Assembly: GCF_003473485.1 (NCBI RefSeq)
Contig: NC_053045.1
Coordinates: 56,958,494-57,022,493, forward strand
DNA: 64,000 nucleotides
Direction of reading: 5' to 3'
DNA from: Medicago truncatula
Lineage: Eukaryota; Streptophyta; Magnoliopsida; Fabales; Fabaceae
Shown here: positions 1-13,600 of the stretch, piece after piece
Layout of the letters: every line of letters starts with the position of its first letter
Numbering within the stretch: the stretch's first letter is position 1
The notes under the pieces: model-generated
The model's database searches: none
Seen by the model: only the letters and a program-made list of their open reading frames with translations
Told to the model about the DNA's origin: nothing
Translations under genes and position numbers: made by a program

Positions 1-1093
1 ATGGAATTTGAAGGTGATCATAGCGGTAAAAGAATCTTGGGTTAATGTCATTGGAAGGACTACATAGTGTAGAAGGATTGATGGTTTTGAGGTTCAATTT
101 TTTTTGAAAAAGTTCGTGTTCAATGTTGATAGAAGACACAAGATTTTAGTAGCAAAATTGGTAGCTGATGGAACTACTTGTAACATAAAATTTGTAGCAC
201 TTTATGCATCACATCAAAATCTAGTGGAAGAGAGAAATCCAGTGGATTTTTTTATCGGGATTAGATTAGGTCCTTTGTGAGGACGATAGGGGTTGAACTA
301 GTATAAATTCTTGTTTTAATTCATGTTTTAATTGCATCTCTAATAAATCAATTGAAACATATTGAATATGCATGTAATTAGATTTTACCACTTGCTATTT
401 TGATTGATCATGAAGAAATCAATTTTAACAAACATCCTTGATTTAATTGTTTTGATCAGCATCTTGCTAGCAAATTTCAACGTAGGTTTCAATTTGTTTC
501 AGATTTTAGTTTGTAGTGTTTATTGTAATAAAATCTAGGTTTAGAATTTGTGATTGTTCAGATTTGTACAATTTAGGAATATTAATCAAATTGTTAGAGA
601 TTATTTTCTTGTTCAATTTGGAACATTGAAAAACAAAATTAATCAACATTGTTGTAATATGATTTTGACTTTCGTGTTTTGCATTCGTATTTTAGAAAGA
701 TAAAGGATTAAAATAAATGTTCCGTAAAAGATAAAGGATAAAAAATATATTTAAAGCTAATATAAAATATGGTCAATTGTTATTAAACACTAATTATTGA
801 TGAATTGTTTGATTAAACATTGTTTTTGAATGGACCGCGTAAGATCATATAGTTAAGCCAAAGGAGAGATCCATGTCTTCATCCTTTTAGTTATTTAAAG
901 CTGCTCTCATCAAATGGTTAAGCATACAATGAGAACCTAACCAAAAAGTATATAGACGCTAATAAAGGTAGTTTGCCTCTCAATTCTCATCTTGCTCTTT
1001 CACTAATGGCTTGTTTGGAACAGTACTAGATTGGTATTTTTCGCGTCCCGAGACTTATTGAACGTGAAAATAAAGAAGTTGCCTTTTGTAGCT
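1..1093. other. Intergenic, no gene recognised
   Basis: AT-rich DNA without a convincing gene. A short stretch around 110-240 on the plus strand reads open and faintly resembles a LINE endonuclease fragment, but it is too short and degenerate to call. Nothing else was recognised. Confidence 0.5.
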
Positions 1094-1437
1094 TTACGCT
1101 TTGTTTGGGAGTTTGGAGGGGAGGACAAAAAATTCACATTTTTTGAAAGAACAGTTTTTTAGAGAATGATAAACTAATACTTATGATTAATATACTTTTA
1201 ATTTTAAGAATATTATAACAACATTGATTGAATTTGAAAAATTCATACAAACACTCCATAACCCCCCAAAACCCTCCCCCAATACAATTTTTGAGTTCTC
1301 CCAAATGAGGGAGGTTTTTTTATCTTGAGTAAAAAATTAACCTCCAAAGCCCTCTCCTCCCAATGTCTTCTATTTCTTCCACTTGCTCCTTCCTTTTTTC
1401 CAAAACCCTCCCCTCCAAACTCCCAAACAAAGCCTTA
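1094..1437. mobile_element. Harbinger/Tourist-type MITE with TTA target duplication
   Basis: The left end (from 1097) and right end (to 1434) are inverted copies of about 28 bp, built on GCTTTGTTTGGGAGTTTGGA. They are flanked by the trinucleotide TTA at 1094-1096 and 1435-1437. Short length (338 bp), long terminal inverted repeats, no coding capacity and a 3-bp TTA duplication fit a PIF/Harbinger-derived miniature element. Only the two outermost bases of the ends differ clearly. Confidence 0.8.
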
Positions 1438-2781
1438 GAGAAAACGTGTGGCAGGCTTGCACTCACCGCTAAAACAAACAGGAGCCTAAGTCTCTTTGTA
1501 AAATCTAAAAAGTAATCATTCATGATCAAATCTCATTTTGAGTATATCTTATAATTTACGGGTTAAGATCTTCTCCATTTTTTTATTATCAAAGTTATAA
1601 AAATATAAATACAATAATATGATATTTAATGTGTCTAATTATTTAATGAAGAGAGAAAATGGAGGGATCCTAGCTCATTCACATCTTTGATTGTTTTACT
1701 ATCTTGTGTTGTTAAAATTCCAACAACACACACGTGCATCTACTAATATCATCTCTATAGAAAAAGTTTAAAATCTAACACAAGAAATGTATCATGGTGT
1801 AATTTGATTAGATTAAAAGGATAGATCATTTTCATATGAAAAAAAAAATCTTTTTCATATAAAACTAAAAGTCCTTTAAACTTAACATTTGTATATGATT
1901 ATTGGTTTTAAAATTTTTAGTTTTAAATTGATCTTTTATGTTAATATGAAACTGAACAAGTTAGTCCTTTAATTATTTATTTTTATAACAAGTCAATCCA
2001 TTTTTCACTAAATTTGGTTAAAAAGTACTTGCATGATCATTTAACATTGAGGTGAAAGGTCCAAAAAGTGTTTAATTATGATACCAAACATGATTACTTA
2101 CATAAATTTTATTCTTATTGTTTTTCAATTAAATACTAATTTTACATATAAATATTTAATCTACAACATTATAAATCACCCCTAAATAAGTATATTATAA
2201 ATCAAGCAATCAATCGATTTTATTTCAAACTCAAGATCGGATAATACTCTTTACCAATAAACCCTAGTTTTATGACTCAAAGGAACCATCCACTTCTACT
2301 AACAGAAACGATCAACTTAAAATTAAAAATATTAATTTTATACAAACGTTAAACTTAAAAGACATAAATATACATTTTGAAAAGAAAAAAACCAAAAAAG
2401 AGGATATTGGTTATGGATATGGATCTGACGGGTGAAAACAGCGCATGAGAGACTGCAGGAGATAATGTGGTAGGAGATGATCCGGATCCTACTGGTTACC
2501 CATATAACTTTTTTTATATTTTTTTAACATTAAACATTGGTTAATGTTGCACGTGGAGTCAAATTCTATAGAATTTTTGGGGAAAAACGACATGTTATTT
2601 CAAGTAGCTACTTGCTTAAGTTATTTAGTCAAAAGAAAGTTGCTTAAGTTATTATCTAACAAATTAACTAATGGTCATCGTGATTCTAATGGCTGAGCAT
2701 GGGGGGAATCTTGATTAGGTTTAACTTATTTTAATTGAAAATTATTAGTAAAATAATATGCATAGGGTGATTAAAAATGTG
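1438..2781. other. Intergenic, upstream of the amine oxidase gene
   Basis: AT-rich sequence with no recognisable coding region. The last few hundred bases are the 5' flank of the amine oxidase gene. Confidence 0.5.
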
Positions 2782-2788
2782 TATATAA
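2782..2788 (+). promoter_or_regulatory. TATA box of the amine oxidase gene
   Basis: TATATAA lies 65 bp upstream of the ATG at 2853. It is followed by a pyrimidine/CA-rich leader containing TTCAATTCCACAC, which suits a plant transcription start about 30 bp downstream. Inferred from position and sequence only. Confidence 0.6.
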
Positions 2789-3188
2789 GGACATCACCTA
2801 CAGCTTCAATTCCACACAAAAACACAAACTATAGAGCTCAAGCTAGCTCACAATGGCTTCCACCACCATTAAGTTTGCGTTTTTCTCAGCGTTAACACTC
2901 CTCTCCTTATAAGCCGTAGTTTCTGTCACCCCATTACATTTTCAACACCCTCTTGACCCTTTAACCGATAAAGAGTATTCTCTTGTCCAAAAAATAGTCC
3001 TACACAAATATCCCAAAGTAGCTTTCCACTATATTGGCCTAGATGACCCTGAAAAAGATGCTATTCTCAAATGGGAATCTTTCAAACCAAGTGCTATAAC
3101 TATCCCTCGTAAAGCCTTTATCATTGCTATCATCAATGGCCAAAGCCATGAGATACTAATAGATTTAAGGTTGAGGATCATTGTCTCT

Positions 3189-3523
3189 TAGAGCCGTCTT
3201 AACAAATTCATAGGTCCGGTTTTAATTTTATAAGGGATGCAAAAAAAAAAAATATGGGCCCCAAAAAAATAAATAAGTTATTTAAAAAAAATATATTAAA
3301 AATCACACTTTTGTGGGTCTTGAACACATGACATCACACTCATCAAAAAGTGGCCACGCCACTAAAGCAAACTGTACAGATTGAATTAATTCGCTTTTAA
3401 TAGATATATAACCATTATTTTCGTGGCTTACATATAAAAAAAAATATAAAAAAATATTTGGACCCCAAAAAATTGGAGGCCCGGTGTCGTCGCCCAGCCT
3501 CGACGGCCTATGGGCCGGCCCTG
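3189..3523. mobile_element. Non-autonomous hAT element in amine oxidase exon 1
   Basis: A 335-bp insertion flanked by the perfect 8-bp duplication TTGTCTCT (3181-3188 and 3524-3531). Ends are TAGAGCCGTC on the left and, inverted, CAGGGCCGGC on the right, as in hAT termini. The interior holds a GGCCCCAAAA-type motif near the left end and an inverted counterpart near the right end. It has no transposase. Removing it together with one duplication copy would leave the flanking amine oxidase frame continuous. Confidence 0.88.
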
Positions 3524-5094
3524 TTGTCTCTGACAATGTTTACAAAGGGAATGGTTTCCCTACACTATCTGTTGATGAACAATCCATTGCAATAGAACTT
3601 CCAAAGAAATATCCTCCTTTTATTGCCTCAGTGAAAAAGAGAGGTTTGAATCTCTCTGAGATTGTTTGTTCTACATTCTCCATGGGATGGTTTGGAGAAA
3701 AAGAGAGTAGAAGGACTGTGAGGATTGACTGCTTTATGAAAGAAAGTACTGTAAATATTTATGTGAGGCCTATTAGTGGATTAACAATTGTTGTTGATCT
3801 TGGTCGTATGAAAATTGTTGAGTATCATGACAGGGAAATTGAAACTGTGCCTACAGCTGAGAACAATGAATATCAGGTTTCAAAACAAAACCCACCATTT
3901 GGACCAAAACAGCATAGTCTTGCAAGTCATCAACCTCAAGGTCCTGGCTTCCAGATCAATGGCCACAGTGTTAGGTAATGTTCATTTCCTAGTACATTTG
4001 GTGGCATATATTTACATTTAGAATGATATTATTTGAACATGAAAAATTTGAAAAAAAATGTTCAAAATAGAAATATAAACTTATGACTTACAAGTTTACA
4101 TTTTTTTTTTGCATATATTCTTGACTTGGACATCATATTTTAGAGAGACTAACATATATTATATATTTATTTATGGATCTAGCTGGGCCAATTGGAAGTT
4201 TCACATAGGATTTGATGTACGAGCTGGTGTTATAATATCATTGGCATCAACCTACGATCTAGAGAAGCACAAATCTCGTAGAGTATTATACAAAGGATAC
4301 ATTTCTGAACTTTTTGTGCCATACCAAGATCCATCTGATGAATTTTACTTTAAGACTTTCTTTGATGCTGGAGAGTTTGAATTTGGTTTGTCAACGGTGT
4401 CTTTGATACCTAATCCTGATTGTCCACCAAATGCCGAGTTCATTGATACATACACTCACTCAGCAGAGGGTGCACCAATCCCCTTGAAGAATGCAGTTTG
4501 TATTTTTGAACAATATAACAGTATCATGTGGCGTCACATTGAAACCGGCATTTCTGATGAATTCGTAAGACTTCTTAATTACTTACTCTATGCATATACC
4601 TTTAATTAATTAGTTAATTTATTAGTTATCTCTTTTATATTTTATTTGTTTAAAGAGTCTAACGATAAAACTCATGACATAATGGTATTTTGATAGATCG
4701 AAGAATCAAGAACCGAAGTAAACTTGATAGTGAGGAGTGTAGTTACAGTTGGCAACTATGACAACATCATAGATTGGGAGTTCAAAGCAAGTGGTTCCAT
4801 CAAGCCATCGGTATGTATAATTTCATTCATTAAATTAATCTAGTTCTTTTCAACTATGGTATATTTTTTTTCCTTCAAATATTAAACTATGTTATATTTT
4901 AATAATATTACTATTAATTTTGTATAATAGTACTGTATTCTTGTTTAGGTCAACGTAAATGACAGTCTTGCAACTAAATAGTTTTGTATGTTGGTAGAAG
5001 TAACTTCTGAAAAATAGTTATGTTCAAAGACAGTCCCCCAAAAACTATATATTTATATATGTTCCGCGTGCCTTAAAAAATTGTATATATAACA

Positions 5095-5250
5095 TATTTC
5101 AATTTTTTTTTTTTTTTTGCTTTCGCACCGGTTTCCGACCCACCAAAGGTAGGCGACTAATCCGACTCATGTATAGAGGCATGTGCACTGGCCTAGTATT
5201 ATTCCCCTGGAAATCGAACCCGGTATTCTCCGTGTTTAATTGGAATAGAA
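5095..5250 (-). mobile_element. SINE-like insertion in amine oxidase intron 3, antisense
   Basis: Read on the minus strand, the segment contains GGGTTCGATTTCC, a tRNA-like B box, then GTGGGTCGGAAACCGGTGCG and a poly(A) tail, seen as the T-run near 5105-5119. This is the layout of a tRNA-derived plant SINE. No A box or target duplication was identified, so it may be 5'-truncated. The family name is not certain. Confidence 0.55.
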
Positions 5251-6363
5251 GTACAAAAAGTCAGAATTTGGAAACTTAAAGTTGATTCCCTTTTTCTGTA
5301 AAAACAATTTGGTTCCCTTTTTAATAATGAATTATGAGAAACATGGTTTATTTTTTTTAAAAAAAAAACCAAGACATAAGGAGTTCAATTTGACATATCC
5401 TTTTGTCTAAACTCCAAATACTATTTTGTCCAAAAAAAGAAGAAAAAAAACTCCAACTACTACACTTTTTAATTAATTTGTATGTTTCAATGTATATATT
5501 TTTTATGACCAATATTATTTTATATATTGTGTACAGATAGCATTATCAGGTATACTTGAAATTAAGGCAACAAACATTAAGCACAAGGATGAGATCAAGG
5601 AAGATTTACATGGTACATTGGTGTCAGAAAACAGCATTGGAGTTTACCATGACCATTTCTACATTTACTACCTTGATCTTGATATTGATGGTACACACAA
5701 CTCATTTGAGAAAACAAGTTTAAAGACAGTAAGAATCACTGATGGAAGTTCAAAGAGAAAGAGTTACTGGATCATTGAGACTCAAACTGTTAAGACAGAA
5801 TCAGATGCAAAAATAACAATTGGGCTTGCCCCAGGTGAACTTGCATTTGTTAATCCAAACAAAAAAACTGTTGTTGGTAATGAAGTTGGATACCGTTTGA
5901 TTCCAGCAATTCCAGCTCATCCACTTTTAACTGAAGATGATTATCCACAAATACGTGGTGCATTTACTAATTATAATGTTTGGGTCGCACCTTATAATAG
6001 AACTGAAAAATGGGCTGGTGGACTTTATGTTGATCATAGCCGTGGAGATGACACATTAGCTGTTTGGACCAAAAAGTATGATTACTTAATTTATTTTTGT
6101 GAATTTGAAATTAATTGATCTAAGTAAGTTGATTATTATACTGATTAATTTGGAATTTTTGCAGGAACAGAGACATTGTGAACAAGGACATTGTGATGTG
6201 GCATGTAGTTGGAATTCATCATGTTCCAGCACAGGAAGATTTCCCCATAATGCCACTATTGAGCACTGGATTTGAGTTGAGGCCAACTAATTTCTTTGAG
6301 AGGAATCCTGTTCTTAAAATACTTTCTCCAAGAGATGTTAAATGGCCTGGTTGCCCCAAGTAA

Positions 6364-7650
6364 AAAAATCAATCAACTAGCTTAGAGGGTGATGATTTGC
6401 ATTAGCATGTGCTGCAAATTAAACCGTATTGTTATTTGTGAAAGGGTGATTAATGTTGTTTTGTTTATTGCATGTGGGAGAATAATAACATATGATGTGT
6501 ATTTGCCAGCAATTACCATATGAATAAATCAAGATAAGATTTGCTTGTAAGTTGGTCAATATATTATTATTTAACCTCGTGTCCGCGTTACACCATTTTT
6601 TTAAGCTTCACATTTATACACACAAAAAATAGTATTAACTAGCTTGACCAAAAAGAAAAATAGTATTAACTTTAACTACGTGCATGCATTATCCAGCAGC
6701 GTCAGAAAAAATTTCCATTGCAAGTTTGCAATCAAAAGGAAGAACACGGTCTTTTTAATATTCACTATGTTATTGAGTGAAATCAATTTCAGTCTCACCC
6801 ATTTTTAATATTGATCCATTTTTAAAGTATGACACTCGCATTGATTATAGTCAATAAAAGAGTAGGTTTTTGAGATAGCGTTAAAAAAAGAGTATCCATA
6901 TCAAGTTATTCCAAACCTAATAATACAAAAAAATAAAAATAAAAAACAAGCCTTATGATACTACATTGCAAATAATAATGAAATAATATAATCATTTTCA
7001 CTAATGACGTAGAAAGCAGTCTCCTGAAAAATCAGAGGCCGCAGAGAAAACTGTAAAAGACCTCCTAGAAGCAAATTTTATTTCTGAGGCCAAATACACT
7101 AACTGGCTCAAATAAAGGACGAGTTTATTATAGGGCTTATTAAATAAGGATAGTGTAAATATATAAATGTTTATTGCATTCAAATTATAACAATCTAAAT
7201 TAACTAAAGATAGTACTCACCAAAGCATTCAGAAATGAAATCATCATCACATAATGACTCAAACTGTGTCAGTCCCTTTCACGCATAAATAAGTCATTAA
7301 TATAATATCGTACGAATGGATATGAAAACATAAGATAGAATTTCAAGTCCAGGGCGTCAAAGATTTGCTATGAAAGCTATTCTTTTTTAGACAAACAATT
7401 CTTACATTCGCACACTTTTTAACTTAGACTAACAAATGTATTATACTTACAAGATAGTGGGGAATAAATCTTGTATGGTTGCGTGACCATGTTCAGTTAC
7501 CTCAACAGTAAAAGGAAAAATAAATAAAAATGTGCTAACCATCAAAACTACAACTGCCCCAATAGGAGTGCTCATTTTTAAGACACTATTGTATTGATAA
7601 GTAGCTGCAAGCCAAAAACATTGCAAAATTGACAGGCTTTAACGACAAGC
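6364..7650. other. Intergenic between convergent genes
   Basis: The first part is the 3'UTR/downstream region of the amine oxidase gene (plus strand). The last part is the 3' flank of RRN3 (minus strand). No further gene was recognised; short ORFs here lack any family signature. Confidence 0.5.
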
Positions 7651-10600
7651 TTAAACGAAAGACTCTGTAGTAGTAGATAATCTGATGTTCGACGGCATTC
7701 TCCCTTCCGTCTGTGCCTGAAACCCATATTTCATAGATTTGGGCGTGATGGACATTTTGTTCAAGTCAGGATCAAAATCAAGACCCGCTTCAACACTCCC
7801 GGCCATATCATAATCATTCATATCCTTTGCATTCATGTCAACAAAATCATCGTCTGATGCTTCACTTCCACTATCACTGAGCTCCTCGTTGGCATATGTA
7901 TCATATGTAGTTCTGACCTTTGACCAGCGGACAAAATGTGGCCTTAAGTAGCTGGAGATTGTCAGCAGACAGTTGGAATGGATAAAAAAAAAAAAATTAG
8001 AAACCATTATAACGACAGAAAATGAAAAGATCAAATCAAAGAAAATATTTCAGTTGAATAATATCTCTTCATCCTCCCAGAAAATCTACACACCTTTCAC
8101 TTTTCTTCAACAGACATGGATCAAATGGGAAGAACATGTCAAGTCTATTTATCCCACCGAAAGCCTTGGAAAGATCCGCCTCGAGCAAATCATCGAAAAT
8201 GAATAACTCTGCTGACATGAAAAGCCGAGCAGCCTTTGCCTGTTTTAGAAATTCCTCTACTACGCTAGGCAAACATACCTGTCAAAAATTTATATCAGGC
8301 TAAAGTTTTATTTCCAGACAAGCTTCACGTTGCAAGAGAAGTTTAAACAAAATGCAATCTCCATTCGGCAAGATCACGGGTTTCAAATATTTATCCATAA
8401 TCCTACAGTCGAACATTCTGTTTACTACAAAAACCATGACAGCTTTCTAAATTGTTCGTTACCTTCAAGGGATTCAATTTATGTTTCCAGATTAGCTCCA
8501 TGGGCATTTTGATAAGCTTCACTTTAAGTCTAGGAACCTCCATCAATGATTTCATGCGAAAGCACAAAATGTACATGATAGCCTACTCACACCAAAAAAA
8601 TAAAATGAGCAACAAAATCAAATGTTCAGGAACCACCAATAAACACGGGCTTTGAACAAGAAGTGTAACGGTAAATGAAAATGGCCACCAGGTCAAATAA
8701 AGTTAAAAGTCAGCCAGATTGTTACATTCATGACATTAGTAGTATTACCAGACAAAATAAAACAATAGGGTGCAGGGTGATGGCAGAATCAAAAGCACAT
8801 TAAAAACACATTAATGTCAATAGGGTTACGGGTGGATGCCCCTTCTCCCACCATTATACTAAAGCAGTCAAAAGTCGATGGACACACCTGGCAAGCAGAA
8901 TAAAAAACTTGGTGTGCTTGAGGGTTCATATCAAAATCATGTAACTTGCAATATGCAAAACACCAATCTACCAATCTGAAAACTCAACAAAAGACAGTCA
9001 CATTTATCTGTATCAATTTCTTAATTTCATAACAAACATAGAAATCAGCTTTATAATTACAGAACAGGACACAATGTTTCCAAACCTTTGTATGATGTTA
9101 GCAACCAACTCAGATGAAAGAAACTTCGCACGAGATAAATAACTAGCAAGATAAGCAACAGCACTCATCCTGAAACATATCAAGACAATTACAAATGTAA
9201 GTTATATTTGAACAATATAAAATGAGAGCTTCTGTCGAAGTTTAGCTTTGTTAACATCCAAGAATGTTTCAAGAAAAGCACAATGGGGGGATTTAATGGT
9301 GGAAATAAGTTATGGCAGCAAGCATTTTGAGACAGCAGACACATCATTCACATAACAGAATGATTAAAAACCACTTATGCCGATCTATCATGCTAGTAAC
9401 TGCATTAAGCAAGGACAAGGTAAAGCGGCATTACCTAGTAATAGGAGGATTAACACGTGAATCAAACATCTCTGTGAGAACCATGGCAAAATTCACACCA
9501 CATCCTTCGGAATCCAATGCGCATGCATAGAACATCACAAACTGCAACAAAACGAAGTCAGTGACAATGCATTTCACAGAAATGGTAACCAACAAGAAAC
9601 ATAATACATGCAAGTTAGGAACAGTAGAAGCCAAATAAAGAGTACCTGGGCAAACTTTGACTTGTATGTATTCAGCACAGTTCTCTTAAATGACGTCAGT
9701 AAAATATCAAACACCTAATCAAGTTATTCAATTAACAATTAGTAAATCATTCCATGCACGGTTTGTAGATTATAGAAAATACGTTGTGTGTGATGTTGCA
9801 CACAGGAGTGTGTAGTTGAGAATACCTCAGCCAATCGGCCCTTGCTTTGGCAGGATTCAAGATGCAAAAAAGTCAGCACAATTAGGCTATCTAGTTTCTC
9901 TGCAACCTGATTCCCTTGCAAATTGTTCCTATTTAACAACTCTGTGGTACACTGAAAAATGGAGATCAAATTCCAAGTTATAACACACTAATAAAGAGAA
10001 TCACACAATGATCAGCTATATTGGAAGACTGAACTATGATTTCATTACAAAAGAAAATATTGATGACCAAGAATAAAGATTAAGCTTCTATCTAAAACAA
10101 TGTGTATCACATATATCACCTATCACCTTTATATATGATAAACACAACAACCACCAAAAACTTGTTACTGTTTAATTCATAAAAAAATCTAGATACTCCC
10201 CAAAAGATGATGCACAAGCACACGCTATCAATAAACAATTTCTTGCAAGGAGATTCCCTTTTAGGATCATACTACTCGAGCATACAGGGTTCATTCTAGA
10301 CTAACAAAAAGAGCTCGAGCTATCACTATGAGATATGAATAAGAAAATAAATTGAGCTACTATCAAATCGGTAATCCAAGTGCTAATTTTGTAAAAGAAA
10401 TTCAAGCTGATTATCTAATACACCAGTCCCCCACTCCCAAAACAAGTTAATATTAAAATTTTCACAGGTGTTGCTGCCCGAGTCTAAAGCAAGGTGAAAA
10501 AGTAACATATCTTGTGGGCCATCCACTTGAAAACCAACTGTTCTTTAATAACTTATCATTCTGTATTGCTCTGCTGTATATATTCTGCCATCCCTTTGCT

Positions 10601-13600
10601 ATTTAATTATTCCACTACACTTGATATTCTCTGTATTTACTAGTTATTTTCAATATATAAGAGCAATATAGACAAATCTTATAATACAGGTGAAAACATT
10701 TAAATATACAATACACCAAGTCGCAGTGTTCTAAATATCTTGGGAGCATAATAGAAAATGAAGGAGAGATGGGGGAAGATGCAAGTCATACTGTCATTGG
10801 ATCCAAGTACAATGGTAAAGCGGATGTCTACACAAGATGCGAAATAGAGAGAACATGAAATGCTGTATAGAACAGACCATTGAGAGAAGAGCCAACAAAA
10901 ACATAAAGTCAAGTGTCATAAAGACGAGAATGTTGATACAGTGTTGTCTAATAGCGACTAAGCAGCACTGTAGCGAAGCGAAATTTGAACAACTCAATAT
11001 TGTTTACTCTACAATATTTAGTACAGGTTTTGTTAAATTGAGAAACCACGTGTGCTCTGTTTCCTATGTCATTTTTTTCATTATTTACTTCTCAGTTTAA
11101 TTTGTGTTCGCTATAAACTACCAATAATTTTCTTGAACATAAGGTACAAAATTTCTACATTCTTTGTTGCCAACAAATTTGTTGGGCACATAAGGTGCAT
11201 GGAAACTCTTAAAAACATTACCACATCAACATACAAATGCCAGCATGAGCCTACATTTAGGGATTAGAATTTGAGACACGAAAGTCATTGATCAGTTTTT
11301 TTTGCTCGGAAAATTAACTCCCTGGAGATAATCAGGGGCGTAGCCCTTCATAAGGGAGGGGTAGCCAAGGCCTTGGCTACCCCAAAAAAAAATTATTCTT
11401 TAATTCGTCGGTATGTATTTATATCCGGCTACCCTAAATAATAAACATTGAGCTACCCCAAACACGTTCCATTGTAAAAATTAGCATAAATAATAAAGTA
11501 AAAAAGTTACTACAAGATTGATGGATTTATTTGTATTGGTTTGATACTTCCGATCTCAATAACAAGAGAAACCTTTTTCAACAATAAAAATTATCAAGAC
11601 AAGTCATAGACAAATTAAATGGATAATGGGTTTCTTGCAAATAACCTATTTATTTACATTTGAAAAGACATTATTAATCTATTAATTATTGATGAAATTG
11701 AGTTCGTGAAACGCATTTTGCCCAACGTTTCTAAATAGCGAATTTTATGTTAAGTTCCTAAAATTTGTTAATTTTAGTCCTTAATTTTTTGTAGAAGATT
11801 AAATTAAGACTAAAAACACTTTTTTTTATAAAATTTTAAAAGACCGACAAAAATTGAATAATTTTTATTAAAGACTATAGACTTAAAAAATTATAATTTA
11901 TGGGACTAAATATATTTTCTCCTTAAAATTAATGTTTGTTTTCAAAAAAAAAATATCTTCTCTGTAGTTGGCCCCTGCATAAATTTTCTGCGAGCTTCAC
12001 CGCTGGAGATAATAGAACTCTTTGTGCCTTAAACTGGATTTGAAAAGGTCAGAATGGCCAAAGACAATAAACTAAAACCAACTATAGCATGTACTTATGA
12101 AGACAAATGCCCACACTCAATTCCTATTTGGAACACGATGAATTAGCAGTTTTATACCTGGGCTTAACTGTTGAAGTTTTGCCACTTCACAAAGCCGTTC
12201 AACATGAACCACGGCCTGACAGAGCCCAGCATAAGAACCACTCAGCTAGGCTTGTTAGCCTGAAATAGGCAAACACAAAAATAAGGCCCTCTATAATTCA
12301 ATTGGGCAAAAGATTGCTTCCACAACCTTGAAAACATATCTACATGCTTTGACAAAAATAAACTACCAATACAGCAAACTGTATGGTTTGACCAAGACTT
12401 ATATTTCAACCAAGATATCGTTCCATCAGATTTTTGTTATCTTGATGACAAAATGCTGACATGTGCAATGAAAAAAAAAAAAAAAAGGTGTAATCCAGTG
12501 ACGGATCTCAGAAATCAAAATGTAGGAAGGTACAGATCAGCCAATGATCATTCTCTGTGCTACAAGCCTACAACCAAAACTTATAACGAAGAACAAAAAC
12601 ACAGCACATGACAAATTATTATGCTTTATCAGCATAGCTAATAACAATCATCCACAGCTTCACAATCTATCTACTCAGCGGCCAATAGGGAATGGCATCT
12701 GCTTCGATAAACGCTACAATCAACCGACTCTAATAGCTAGATTTCTTATCGGCAATTTTTCAAATAAAAATGACCCTATTAAAGCGCTTTATACAAGTTA
12801 GTCACAAAATAGGGATTGTTGATGTCCCTTTCTCTGGTCAGTTTCCCACTCTCAAGTTCACCTTCTTTGGTTGAATTTCCACAACCCAACCATTTCATCC
12901 TTGGGAAATTTTCTTGTCTATCATCTTCAAATGGATGTTGGAAGTTTACAAGACGATAGGACCGCTTTACTAACCTCAAACATTGACATTTTATAATTTT
13001 ATGAAACAATGCACCAGAGGAGGAACACACATCAAGATAACTTCACAACACACAGAATACGGATGAAAGAAAGACAAATCAAACAAGTTATATATATGAA
13101 GCCAAGAAAAGGAATATACTTTTCTCACTTGTACAAAAATTATAATTAGATTATCTACTTTTTTTAGCCGTCCATGCAAATCTCAGATCAGATGAACTTT
13201 GTTGTGAATCATCAATCCAAAAAAGTTAAGCTATTTTAGACGGAAAACACATGAACAGTTTTTATATTATATCTCTAACTAAACCCCTGGAACAACATCC
13301 CTTGAAGGATGGACAAATACACAACAAGATTCAAACTCTGCATCACTGGATTGAAGTATATGATACCATTTTGTGAACAAACTATGCCAAAAGTTAAGCT
13401 ATTAAGTGAAAACATTAATTATTTTTTGTTGAAGTTTGGGGCCTAACTAATCCCTAAAAAACCGGCTTGTAAGGTGAGGAGTGCCTCCTCTTTATAAACT
13501 CTTTTCAAGAGTCCTATCTATCTGATGCGGGACTAAATCCACCCCCTCAGAGCCAACAAAATGAAGGTGTTGAAGGCTGCAATGAAGGAAAATCAAAGGC

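Larger units (their letters stand above)
2853..6363 (+). pseudogene. Copper amine oxidase (seedling diamine oxidase type), disrupted
   Basis: Related enzymes are secreted or apoplastic homodimers that oxidise putrescine and other diamines to aminoaldehydes, releasing H2O2 and ammonia, using copper and topaquinone (TPQ). Exons: 2853-3974 (interrupted), 4183-4564, 4697-4810, 5537-6075, 6165-6363, all with GT-AG borders and consistent phase. Exon 1 carries the small N-terminal domains, opening with HPLDPLTDKEY. The TPQ precursor Tyr sits in GNYDN (4757-4759). Copper ligands are His in YHDHFY (5648-5656) and in GIHHVP (6217-6222). The C-terminus, near PRDVKWPGC, matches the legume family end. Two lesions: codon 20 inside the signal peptide is TAA (2910-2912), and a hAT element at 3189-3523 begins with TAG in frame. 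Outside the lesions the frame is open and active-site residues are kept, so inactivation looks recent. A partial product could start inside the transposon at 3484, but it would lack a signal peptide. Confidence 0.93.

Noticed and set aside
1320-1529. 69-aa minus-strand ORF
   Set aside because: Overlaps the right end of the MITE at 1097-1434; no family similarity.
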